From JOPF136 sp035541255 (GTDB lineage: Bacteria > Acidobacteriota > Terriglobia > Acidiferrales > UBA7541): a stretch of 15,509 nucleotides of DNA. The position numbers and the translations under genes are program-made. The notes under the pieces were generated by a model, which was not told where the DNA came from, made no database searches, and was given only the letters and a program-made list of their open reading frames with translations. Where the stretch lies: contig DATKNR010000042.1 of the NCBI GenBank assembly GCA_035541255.1, positions 1-15,509 of the forward strand. Reading direction: 5' to 3'. Below, in pieces: positions 1 through 7,070 of the stretch (position 1 is the first letter of the stretch; every line of letters starts with the position of its first letter).

Positions 1-228
1 CTTCAGCGTGTTGTTCACGTTGGGCAGGCCCTCCAGGAACAGGATGCGCTCCATCAGCTTTTCCGCGTGCTTCATCTCGCCGATGGATTGCTTTTTGATG
101 AAGCTGCCAAGCTTCTTGTAGCCCCAGTTCTCGCACATCTCCGCGTGGATCATGTACTGGTTGATGGCGCACAGCTCTTCCTGCAGCATCTCGTTCAGCA
201 CTTCGATCACTTCCGATTTGCCCTTCAT
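1..228 (-). CDS. bfr: Bacterioferritin, N-terminal part (gene cut by the left window edge)
   Basis: This gene encodes an iron-storage ferritin of the heme-binding bacterioferritin type, which oxidises Fe(II) and stores it as a ferric mineral in a 24-subunit cytoplasmic shell. Only the first 76 residues lie in the window; the family is usually about 155-160 residues long. Visible family residues are the ferroxidase glutamate E18 (in EELCAINQY), E51 and H54 (in GEMKHAEKL), and M52, which in Bfr is the heme-ligating methionine and separates it from non-heme ferritins. ERILFLEG follows, as in classical Bfr. The ATG start at 228 is preceded by AAGGAG at 234-239, five bases upstream. The gene is divergent from the signalling cluster, and no bacterioferritin-associated ferredoxin gene is visible. 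The identification is secure; completeness of the 3' end cannot be judged. Confidence 0.95.
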   Translation of the reverse strand, partial: MKGKSEVIEVLNEMLQEELCAINQYMIHAEMCENWGYKKLGSFIKKQSIGEMKHAEKLMERILFLEGLPNVNNTLK

Positions 229-262
229 GGCGTCTCCTTGGGCGTTCGATGTGTAACGCAGG

Positions 263-268
263 ATTATA
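263..268 (-). promoter_or_regulatory. Probable -10 box of the bacterioferritin promoter
   Basis: Read on the minus strand this is a consensus TATAAT about 35 bases upstream of the bfr start codon, implying a short 5' leader. No convincing TTGACA-like -35 lies at 16-18 bases. Instead an imperfect inverted repeat (ATTACC, TAG, GGTATAAT) centred on CCTAGG runs into the -10. Such a repeat could bind an iron- or redox-responsive repressor, but I do not recognise it as a Fur or IscR site. Confidence 0.55.
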
Positions 269-457
269 CCCTAGGTAATGCGCGGTCATTCAGCGGGCCG
301 GAGGCACTGCTCATGCCAAATTCCTGGAATGCCCTCAAGATTATAGAGTTGGTCGGGCGGGTGGCTCACAGAACTCTCAAGGCGCACTGGCTCGGGCCCG
401 TCCACCCCGAAAGGATAACACTTGTTAGAGGTCATCGTGGAGTATAGAGGCGGGTGC

Positions 458-484
458 CCCACCCTTCGCTGTGCGAAGGGTGGG
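458..484. repeat. Perfect 12-bp stem / 3-base loop hairpin, probable dispersed GC-rich repeat
   Basis: CCCACCCTTCGC (458-469) and GCGAAGGGTGGG (473-484) are exact reverse complements separated by TGT. The hairpin lies between two divergent genes, so it is not at the end of any gene seen here and is unlikely to be an ordinary terminator. My recollection is that sequences of the type GGGTGCCCCACCC plus hairpin recur between genes in acidobacterial genomes, which would make this a REP/MITE-like element. It could instead form in the leader RNA of the response-regulator gene. Confidence 0.7.
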
Positions 485-600
485 ATATCTTTGATTGTCC
501 TCCGGTCTGACCAGAAGTCACGTGCACAGAACCCTGTGGCGCTCGCCGCTCCGCCTATGGAATCGCCGCGCGAGCCGTGAGAGAATCCGCATCCCTAGCC

Positions 601-1866
601 ATGGCCCGGAGAATTCTAGTCATCGATGACGACGCGGATTTGCGCCGTCTGGCCACCATGCGGCTGCAAATGGCCGGCTACGAAGTGCTGGAAGCGCCGG
701 ACGGCGAAGCCGGCCTGATGGCTCTCCGTACCGAGCGCGTTCCCGTCATCCTGCTCGACCTGATGATGCCCAAGGTTCACGGCTACGCCGTATGCCAGGA
801 AATCCGCAACGATCCCGACCTGAAAGACACCTACATCATCGCAGCCTCCGCCAAGCGCTACCCCGTGGACATCAAGAAGGCCATGGAGATGGGCGCCAAC
901 GCCTACCTGATCAAGCCCTACGAGATGGAAGAGCTGCTCGAAAAGACCTGCGAGGCATTTACCACTCTCGAGACGCTGGCCGAAGAGGCGGAGAAGAACG
1001 CGTTCACATTCCTGCTCCGGTTCTGGGGGACGCGCGGGTCCATTGCCACGCCCGGGCCGAAGACGCTGCGGTACGGCGGCAACACCTCGTGCGTGGAGAT
1101 GCGGCACAACAACCGCATCTTCATGCTCGATTGCGGCACCGGCGCGCGGGAAATGGGGCTGGCCATCCAGCGCGAGTTCGGCGAAATACCGCTCGAAATC
1201 GACATCTTTGTGAGCCACACGCACTGGGACCATATCCAGGGGTTTCCGTTCTTCCTGCCGGCCTACCAGAGCGGGACCCGCATCCGCGTTCACAGCCTGC
1301 GCGGCACGGACAAAAGCCTGGAAAAAGTGTTCACGGGGCAGATGGATGGCAGTTATTTCCCCGTCGAGCTGGCCGACCTGAAAAGCAGCCTGGAATTCCA
1401 TGAGTTGGAAGGGCCGCTGCAGCTGGGCGACATGCGCGTGACTCATTTCGGGTTGAACCACCCGGGATTGGCGGTGGGCTTCCGGTTCGAGGCGGCAGGC
1501 AAATCGCTCGTGTATCTGACCGACCACGAGCCGTATTGCCGGCTCGCGGGAGAAAACGAATTGAACCGCCGCATGGACCGCGAAGTGGACGAGTTTGTGA
1601 AGGGGGCGGACCTGTACATCCGCGAGGCGCAGTACACCGAAGAGGAGTACGCCAGGAAGCGGGGCTGGGGTCATTCCACCTGGAAGGACGCCGTGGATTC
1701 GGCGCACGCCGCGGGAGTAAAGCGGCTGTGCCTCTACCATCACGATCCCATGCACGACGATATCGCGCTGGACAGCATTCTGGCGGCGTGCTGGGAATAC
1801 ATGAAGACGAACGGAATGACATTCGAGTGCGTCATGGGCGCGGACATGATGGAGATGACGATCTAA
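601..1866 (+). CDS. Response regulator with metallo-beta-lactamase-fold output domain
   Basis: This is a 421-residue cytoplasmic two-domain protein. Residues 1-120 form a receiver: acidic pocket D9-D10-D11, phosphoacceptor D53 (LLDLMMP), S83 at the switch position and K105 (LIKP). Residues 135-421 form a metallo-beta-lactamase-fold hydrolase domain with FWGTRGS at the start, the metal-binding HTHWDH set (H206, H208, D210, H211), TDHEP near the middle and a late HHD motif. The RGS and GGNTSC strings recall MBL proteins that act on phosphodiester or cyclic-nucleotide-like substrates, but the substrate is unknown. No DNA-binding domain is present, so phosphorylation probably controls enzymatic activity. 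The ATG at 601 gives a normal receiver N-terminus. An in-frame GTG at 577 would add eight residues, and neither start has a good Shine-Dalgarno. It lies 167 bases upstream of the coiled-coil gene in the same direction. Confidence 0.88.
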   Translation: MARRILVIDDDADLRRLATMRLQMAGYEVLEAPDGEAGLMALRTERVPVILLDLMMPKVHGYAVCQEIRNDPDLKDTYIIAASAKRYPVDIKKAMEMGANAYLIKPYEMEELLEKTCEAFTTLETLAEEAEKNAFTFLLRFWGTRGSIATPGPKTLRYGGNTSCVEMRHNNRIFMLDCGTGAREMGLAIQREFGEIPLEIDIFVSHTHWDHIQGFPFFLPAYQSGTRIRVHSLRGTDKSLEKVFTGQMDGSYFPVELADLKSSLEFHELEGPLQLGDMRVTHFGLNHPGLAVGFRFEAAGKSLVYLTDHEPYCRLAGENELNRRMDREVDEFVKGADLYIREAQYTEEEYARKRGWGHSTWKDAVDSAHAAGVKRLCLYHHDPMHDDIALDSILAACWEYMKTNGMTFECVMGADMMEMTI

Positions 1867-2033
1867 GAGCAGTGGTCCGCGGGCAGAGAAGAAGGAGTGA
1901 AGGAATCAACCGGGGAATCGCAGGAGAGTGATTGCTCGGGAAACGGGGGGCGTAGTAGGCTCTCGGGATGCGGAGAGTGGCGAAACGGAAAATTCGGTCG
2001 GCTGTCCGGCGGAGAGGGAAGAGGGTACGGACC

Positions 2034-2594
2034 ATGGCTTCCAACAATGAATCACAGGCAGTGGCCGCAGAAGAGGTGCGGGAAGGCGCAAACGTAGACA
2101 AGATCCGCGACATCCTGTTCGGTGCGCAGATGCGCGACTACGACAAGCGCTTCGCGCGGCTCGAAGACCGCCTCATCAAGGACGCGGAGGCCCTCCGCGA
2201 AGAAATGCGCAAACGGCTGGACGCGCTCGAATCCTTCGTCAAGCAGGAAGCCGAAGCGCTCGGCCAGCGGCTGAAGACGGAAAAAAGCGAGCGCGGCGAG
2301 GCCGTCAAAGACCTGGGCCGCGAGCTGCGCGACACCGCGAAGGGAATCGAGAAGAAAATCGCCCAGCTCGACGACGATTTCAACGCCGGCCAGGGCGAGC
2401 TGCGGGCGAAGATCCTGGAACAGTTCAAATCGCTCTCCACGGAAATCAAGGAATCGCACCGCGCCCTCACCGCCGCGCTCAATGAGGAGTCGCAGACCCT
2501 GCGCACCGACCTGACGGACCGCGTGGCGCTCGCCGACCTGTTCTCGGAAGTCTCGCTGCGGCTGAAGAAGGAATTCGAGCTGCCGGAGAAGTAA
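2034..2594 (+). CDS. Coiled-coil protein sharing an N-terminal motif with the OmpA-domain protein
   Basis: A 186-residue soluble, highly charged protein. After about 20 unstructured residues it has an IRDILFGAQ motif (residues 24-32). From about residue 35 to 150 there is almost continuous Lys/Glu/Arg-rich heptad-like sequence predicted to form a long coiled coil. No signal peptide or membrane segment is visible, and no catalytic domain is recognised. The IRDILF motif is nearly repeated as LREILF in the next protein, suggesting both bind the same partner. I chose the ATG at 2034 because GGAGAGGGAAGAGGG lies just upstream. An in-frame ATG at 1968 would add 22 basic residues with no family resemblance. 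From memory, similar small coiled-coil proteins occur beside OmpA-domain and Rab-like GTPase genes in other bacteria; their function is unknown. A scaffold role is an inference. Confidence 0.8.
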   Translation: MASNNESQAVAAEEVREGANVDKIRDILFGAQMRDYDKRFARLEDRLIKDAEALREEMRKRLDALESFVKQEAEALGQRLKTEKSERGEAVKDLGRELRDTAKGIEKKIAQLDDDFNAGQGELRAKILEQFKSLSTEIKESHRALTAALNEESQTLRTDLTDRVALADLFSEVSLRLKKEFELPEK

Positions 2595-2659
2595 GCCGGA
2601 GGGCCATCGCACGGATACAGATTTGCCAGTGCCGAACGGCCTGGATCGGTTCTGGCTTT

Positions 2660-2679
2660 AGGGGCGCAGCCCCGCCCCT
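2660..2679 (+). repeat. GC-rich hairpin just ahead of the OmpA-domain gene
   Basis: AGGGGCG (2660-2666) and CGCCCCT (2673-2679) can pair as a 7-bp stem with a six-base loop; an alternative GGGGC/GCCCC pairing overlaps it. It ends ten bases before the start codon at 2690, in a stretch with no Shine-Dalgarno. It could affect translation of the downstream gene or end some transcripts from the upstream one. No U-run follows, so a classical terminator is unlikely. Confidence 0.4.
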
Positions 2680-2689
2680 CGCGAATCCC

Positions 2690-4480
2690 ATGCCGGAATC
2701 CATCCCACCCCGCGACCCCAAGCCTCCCCGCAAAGCTGCCGCTGCGGAAGACGACGGCGGCCTGGCCGAGCTGCGCGAAATCCTGTTCCACGCCGAGCGC
2801 GACGAATTGTTGGCGCTGCGCGAGCGCGTCCACGATTTCGGGCAGCGCGCTCACGACGTCAGCGAGGTGCTGCCGGAAGCCGTGCGCCTTCGCGCCGAAG
2901 AAGGAGCGGACGAACAGCTCACCGAAGCGCTGCGGCCTACGGTTGAGCGGACGCTGAAAGAATCCGTCGAGCGCGACCCCCAGGTTGTCGCGGAAGCCCT
3001 CTTCCCGGCCATGGGTCCTTCCATCCGCCGCGCCATCACCGAATATTTCCGCACCCTCGTGCAGTCGTTCGACCAGGCCATGCAGCACAGCTTTTCGATC
3101 CAGGGAATCCGCTGGCGGTTGGAAGCGTTTCGTACGGGAAAGTCGTTCAGCGAAGTCACGCTTCTCCACAGCCTGGTGTACCGCGTGGAGCAGGTGCTTT
3201 TGATTCACCGGCAGACCAGCCTTCTGCTTCATCGCGTGGTGGCGCCCGAAATCGCGGCCATGGACGCGGACATGATGTCCGGCCTCATGTCCGCTCTTCA
3301 GGACTACGCGCGCGACTCCCTCCATGCTGAAAAAAGTGACGCACTGGAAAGTTTTCGCGTCGGGGAGTCCCTCAATTGCTGGGTCGAGCAGGGTCCCAAG
3401 GCGATGCTCGTGGCGGTCATCCGCGGCGACGCCCCCCAGGCCTACCGCGTGAAATTGAGGGAAGTGCTCGAGCGCGTCCACGCCATCTACGGTCGCCGCC
3501 TCGACCAGTTCAATGGCGACGTCTCCGCCTTCGATCCCGCAGCCGACCTTCTGGCCGAATCGTTTGCCTCCCAGCGCCGGCAATACACCATGCCCCCGCC
3601 GAGGCCGTATTTCACCTGGTCGCTCGCCACCGTCGCGGCCGTGTTCCTGGTCTGGCGCCTGTTTTTGGGCGTGCAGGACTGGCGTTGGGAGCGGTTTGTG
3701 GACGTGCTGCGCGAACAGCCCGGCTACACCATCACTTCGCTCCATCGCGGATGGTTCAGCCGCTACTACGAACTCCGCGGCATGCGCGATCCGCAGAGCG
3801 AAGACCCGTTCGTCCTGCTCGAAAAACAGGGTTTGAATCCCGCGCTGGCTGATTTCCAGTTGGGCCGCTACTACTCCCTGGACGATGCGCTGGTCGCAAA
3901 ACGCGCGCGCGCCTTGCTCGCGCCGCCCCCCGGAGTGACCATCGTCGCGGAGGGCGGCGTTCTCCGCGTTCGCGGCGAGGCCCAGGCGGACTGGATCCGT
4001 CTGCTGGAGACGCGCGCCCCCATGATTGCGGGTGTCCGCGCCGTGGACACCGGCGGCCTGCTGCTCCCGGGGCAGAGCGAATTCGTTCGCGCGCGTGGAC
4101 AGCTCGCCGGTGCGCGCATCCTCTTCAACGAGGGCTCCGCGGAAATCCGCCCTGATCAGCGCGACACATTTGACGCCGTGACCGCGGAACTAAGGACCCT
4201 GGACCGGCTGGCTCACGAGATGGGCGACGAACTCTCCGTGGAAGTGGTGGGCCACACGGACAGTACCGGCCCGGATTCGGCCAACCAGCGGCTGGGCCAG
4301 TACCGCGCCGCGCGCGTGATGCAAAGCCTGGTCCGCGCCGGTCTGCGCGTTTCCATATTCCAGCCGCGCAGCGTGGGCAGCAGCCAGCCCCTCGCCGGCG
4401 AGGACAGCGAAGCCGAGCGCCAGATCAATCGCTGTGTTACCTTCCGCGTCGTGCGCCCGGCCGCCGGCGCCCAGCCATGA
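2690..4480 (+). CDS. Inner-membrane OmpA-family protein with a large cytoplasmic N-terminal region
   Basis: A 596-residue protein that probably tethers the cytoplasmic signalling machinery to the envelope. There is no signal peptide. Residues 25-40 hold the LREILFHAE motif, followed by DVSEVLPEAV and a helical region to about 290 that contains two recognisable family blocks, MGPSIRRAI and RWRLEAFRTGKSF. A single membrane helix spans about 308-328. Residues about 400-460 look like a BON-type fold. The C-terminus (about 475-590) is an OmpA-like peptidoglycan-associating domain with GHTDS near 521 and the NxxLGxxRA pattern that normally contacts diaminopimelate. The likely topology is N-terminus inside and OmpA domain in the periplasm. 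The start at 2690 has no Shine-Dalgarno, but no better start lies in the 95-base gap. From memory, this architecture recurs beside Ras-like GTPases and sensor kinases; its role is not established. Confidence 0.88.
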   Translation: MPESIPPRDPKPPRKAAAAEDDGGLAELREILFHAERDELLALRERVHDFGQRAHDVSEVLPEAVRLRAEEGADEQLTEALRPTVERTLKESVERDPQVVAEALFPAMGPSIRRAITEYFRTLVQSFDQAMQHSFSIQGIRWRLEAFRTGKSFSEVTLLHSLVYRVEQVLLIHRQTSLLLHRVVAPEIAAMDADMMSGLMSALQDYARDSLHAEKSDALESFRVGESLNCWVEQGPKAMLVAVIRGDAPQAYRVKLREVLERVHAIYGRRLDQFNGDVSAFDPAADLLAESFASQRRQYTMPPPRPYFTWSLATVAAVFLVWRLFLGVQDWRWERFVDVLREQPGYTITSLHRGWFSRYYELRGMRDPQSEDPFVLLEKQGLNPALADFQLGRYYSLDDALVAKRARALLAPPPGVTIVAEGGVLRVRGEAQADWIRLLETRAPMIAGVRAVDTGGLLLPGQSEFVRARGQLAGARILFNEGSAEIRPDQRDTFDAVTAELRTLDRLAHEMGDELSVEVVGHTDSTGPDSANQRLGQYRAARVMQSLVRAGLRVSIFQPRSVGSSQPLAGEDSEAERQINRCVTFRVVRPAAGAQP

Positions 4481-4492
4481 GGCGGATCTCCC

Positions 4493-4999
4493 GTGGAATA
4501 TAAGAAGAAGATCTGCATGCTCGGTTCCTTTTCCGTGGGCAAGACCAGCCTGGTGCGGCGCTACGTCCAGAGCATCTTCGATGACAAGTATCTGACCACC
4601 GTGGGCGTCAAGGTCGACAAGAAGCAAATTCAGTCGGGCGGCGACTCCGTGGTGATGATGCTGTGGGACATCTACGGCGAGGACGATTTTCAAAAGCTGC
4701 GCATGTCCTATCTCCGCGGCGCCAACGGATATCTGCTCGTCGCGGACGGAACTCGCCGCGCCACCCTCGAAAAGGCGCTCGAGATCAACGATCGCGTGCA
4801 GGCGGGACCGGACGCCGCTCCCGCTGTCCTCGTGGTGAACAAAGCGGACCTTGCCGCCGATTGGGAAGTCACCCCGGAGATGCTCGAAGGCTTGCGCACC
4901 CGCGGCTGGAAGCCGCTGGAGAGCAGCGCGAAGACCGGTCAGGGTGTCGAGGACGCCTTCCGGGCGCTGGCCGAAATGATGTTGAGGCCGAAGCAATGA
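4493..4999 (+). CDS. Ras/Rab-like small GTPase
   Basis: A 168-residue single-domain small GTPase, likely a cytoplasmic switch. All five G motifs are visible: G1 GSFSVGKT (residues 11-18), G2 threonine at 35/36 before VGVK, G3 DIYGE (59-63), G4 NKAD (116-119) and G5 SAK (145-147). The residue equivalent to Ras Gln61 is Glu63, so intrinsic hydrolysis may be slow or use another mechanism. There is no C-terminal cysteine, hence no eukaryote-type prenylation. The GTG start at 4493 has AGGCGG seven bases upstream, immediately after the preceding gene's stop. The stop codon overlaps the histidine kinase start (ATGA), so the two are translationally coupled. No MglB/Roadblock-type partner gene, the usual bacterial GAP, is in the window; GAP or exchange-factor activity may come from a neighbouring protein of this cluster. 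Confidence 0.93.
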   Translation: MEYKKKICMLGSFSVGKTSLVRRYVQSIFDDKYLTTVGVKVDKKQIQSGGDSVVMMLWDIYGEDDFQKLRMSYLRGANGYLLVADGTRRATLEKALEINDRVQAGPDAAPAVLVVNKADLAADWEVTPEMLEGLRTRGWKPLESSAKTGQGVEDAFRALAEMMLRPKQ

Positions 5000-7032
5000 C
5001 GCCGGCGTCTCTGCCGGAGAAGCTGCTTTCCCGGCTGGGCTACGCTGTGTTCGAAGATGCCGGCAGCGGAGCGCTCTCCCCTGTGGGCGCGCCGCCGGAG
5101 TGGTTCGCGCGTGTCTTTGGCGCCGCGGCGGAAGGCGGCGCGTTTCGGCCGGCGGAGTGCTCGCCGTTTCTTGAGAATTTCCTCGACGATGCGGCGCGTG
5201 CCTGGAACGCGGGCGGCCGGGCGCGGGCGGAATCCGGTGCGTGGATCGAACGCGGAGAGGGCGGCGCGGAGGTGGCTCTCGAAGCCGAAGCCTGTGTCCT
5301 CGACGGGCGGCGCATCCTGCTGATCGTGAACCAGCAGGAGCGCTTCGTGGAGACCAGCAGCCGCCTCCAGACCGCGCGCGAGGAAAAACTCGCGCACGAG
5401 CGGCTCCGCCGCGAAATCCAGACTAAGGAAATTCTTCTCCACTGCATCGTCCACGATCTCTCCCAGCCGCTCACGGCGATTCGCGGATGCCTTTCGCTTC
5501 TCACCATGGGGCTGCCGCCGGAAAAGGTGCGCGAGGTTGCGGATATCGCCGACCGGCAGACGCGAAAACAGGAAGAGATGATCCGCGACGTCCTGAAGGC
5601 GTTCTCCAGCGAAATGGAAGCGCTCCAGTCCGCCGGTGCGGGGCGGACAGCGGACTTGGCCCAGGCTGCGCGCGAAGTGGTGGCCGAATATTCGGCGGCG
5701 TTCGGAAATCAGGGCATCCGTTTGGCGCTCGCTCCGCGCCTCGATGCGCCCGGGGATTGGCGCGCCACTGCCGAGCCGGATCGGCTGCGGCGGATGTTCA
5801 CCAATTATCTGGAGAACGCGTTGCGGTATAGCCCGCCGGGATCCACAACCACCGTGGGCGTCGAGGAGGACGGCGCATTCTTGCGCGCCTTTGTGGACGA
5901 CCAGGGCCCCGGACTGCCCGAAGGAATGACGGCCGCAGACCTGTTCCGTCTGTTCGGCAAAGGGAAAGAAAGCGGCGGAAAAGCGGGGCTGGGCCTGTAT
6001 TTTTGCAAAATCACCGCGGAACGATGGGGCGGCCATGTAGGCTGCGAGCGGCGCTCGGGCGGAGGCACCAGATTCTGGTTCCAGTTGCCCCGCGCGAGTG
6101 GTGGAGCACGATCCGCGGAACCGCCGGCGGCGGCCGTGGTTGCCGCCGCGGCAACGGAAGCGTCGGCCCCGTCTTCCGATCCCGCCGCAGAGATCGCCGG
6201 CAAGCCTGTGCGCCCGTTGCGGATTCTGCTCGCGGACGACCTTGAGATCAATTGCACGTTGCTCAAGGAGATGTTGCGCGGGCGCGGGCACACCGTGGAG
6301 GCCGTCGAGAGCGGCCAGGCAGCGGTTGCCGCCGCGCGTCAAGGCAAGTTTGACGTCATCCTGATGGACGTCGAGATGCCCGGCATGGACGGCATCGAAG
6401 CGGCACGAACCATTCGCGCCTCGGAAGCCGGGCAAACAGAAAGAGTGCCCATCCTCGCGGTCACGGCCCACTCCTCTCAGGAGCACCGCGAACAATTTCG
6501 CCGCGCGGGTATGGATGGGTATATCCACAAGCCGTTCGCGCGAGACGAGCTCTTCCGCGCGCTGGAGGAAGCTGCAGGGAGCGGCAGCACTAAGGCTCAA
6601 GAACTCGAGGTGAATTCAGGAGAAGATGCGCCGTCACCGGCCGCGCCTGCCCCCCCGTTCACCGCAGCATCCATCGTCGCCCGCTTCGGGGGCGACAAGC
6701 GGCTCGCCAGGCAGCTCGCCGGGATGTTTTTGAAGGATTCTCCCCAACTGGTGCGTGCCGTCGAGCAGGCGGCGAAGCAGAACGACATGGAAGCGCTGGC
6801 GCATGCGGCGCACGCCCTGAAAAGCGCCGTAGGCCACTTCGGCGCCCTGGATGCGCGGGCGGCCGCGGCGCGCCTGGAAGACTTGGGAAGACGAGGGGAA
6901 GAAAAAGATGTAAAACATGCCCTCGCCCAACTGGCGCCGGCCGTGCATGCTCTGCGCAACGTGCTGGCCGATCTTGCCGGTGGCCGCAAATCGGCGCGGC
7001 GCGCCGACAGGGGCAAGGCTCGAGAGCGGTAG
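4996..7032 (+). CDS. Soluble hybrid histidine kinase with receiver and HPt domains
   Basis: A 678-residue multistep phosphorelay protein. Residues 1-115 form a divergent N-terminal sensory region, possibly PAS-like, followed by a short coiled coil (115-145). The HisKA domain has phosphoacceptor H153 in HDLSQPL. The GHKL ATPase domain follows with N-box N270/N274 (NYLENA), DQGPG and GLGLYF. After an Ala/Pro-rich linker (about 365-408) comes a receiver with D414, D415, phosphoacceptor D458 and K512. The HPt domain contains HALKS with H606. No membrane helix is predicted, so the input must be cytoplasmic, plausibly the adjacent GTPase or membrane protein. The ATG at 4996 overlaps the GTPase stop by four bases. 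The relay would run H153 to D458 to H606, and then perhaps to the REC-GHKL or REC-MBL proteins encoded in the same cluster. Domain calls are secure; partners are inferred. Confidence 0.92.
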   Translation: MTPASLPEKLLSRLGYAVFEDAGSGALSPVGAPPEWFARVFGAAAEGGAFRPAECSPFLENFLDDAARAWNAGGRARAESGAWIERGEGGAEVALEAEACVLDGRRILLIVNQQERFVETSSRLQTAREEKLAHERLRREIQTKEILLHCIVHDLSQPLTAIRGCLSLLTMGLPPEKVREVADIADRQTRKQEEMIRDVLKAFSSEMEALQSAGAGRTADLAQAAREVVAEYSAAFGNQGIRLALAPRLDAPGDWRATAEPDRLRRMFTNYLENALRYSPPGSTTTVGVEEDGAFLRAFVDDQGPGLPEGMTAADLFRLFGKGKESGGKAGLGLYFCKITAERWGGHVGCERRSGGGTRFWFQLPRASGGARSAEPPAAAVVAAAATEASAPSSDPAAEIAGKPVRPLRILLADDLEINCTLLKEMLRGRGHTVEAVESGQAAVAAARQGKFDVILMDVEMPGMDGIEAARTIRASEAGQTERVPILAVTAHSSQEHREQFRRAGMDGYIHKPFARDELFRALEEAAGSGSTKAQELEVNSGEDAPSPAAPAPPFTAASIVARFGGDKRLARQLAGMFLKDSPQLVRAVEQAAKQNDMEALAHAAHALKSAVGHFGALDARAAAARLEDLGRRGEEKDVKHALAQLAPAVHALRNVLADLAGGRKSARRADRGKARER

Positions 7033-7070
7033 ACGCGCCCGCACAGGTCGATTGCGGCGAAGGAGGGAGC

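Larger units (their letters stand above)
229..600. other. Divergent intergenic region between bfr and the response regulator
   Basis: No gene is supported here. The open frame starting at position 67 on the plus strand is antisense to bfr and has no ribosome binding site. The region holds the bfr -10 box on the left and a perfect hairpin at 458-484. A weak candidate promoter for the rightward signalling genes is TTGTTA at 422-427 with TATAGA at 443-448; its 15-base spacer is short and makes it doubtful. From about 500 to 600 I see no further structure and no strong Shine-Dalgarno for the response regulator. Confidence 0.5.

Noticed and set aside
616..1755. Long minus-strand open frame opposite the response regulator
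   Set aside because: It is antisense to a gene with clear receiver and metallo-beta-lactamase motifs, and its translation is His/Gln/Val-rich as expected for a GC-rich shadow frame.
1897..2097. Small plus-strand open frame with an AGAAGGA-like upstream sequence before the coiled-coil gene
   Set aside because: It runs into the coiled-coil gene in another frame, has Gly/Ser/Arg-rich non-protein-like composition and no recognisable motif.
2138..3745. 535-codon minus-strand open frame spanning the coiled-coil and OmpA-domain genes
   Set aside because: It crosses two well-supported genes and the gap between them, and shows no domain. It is a codon-bias shadow.
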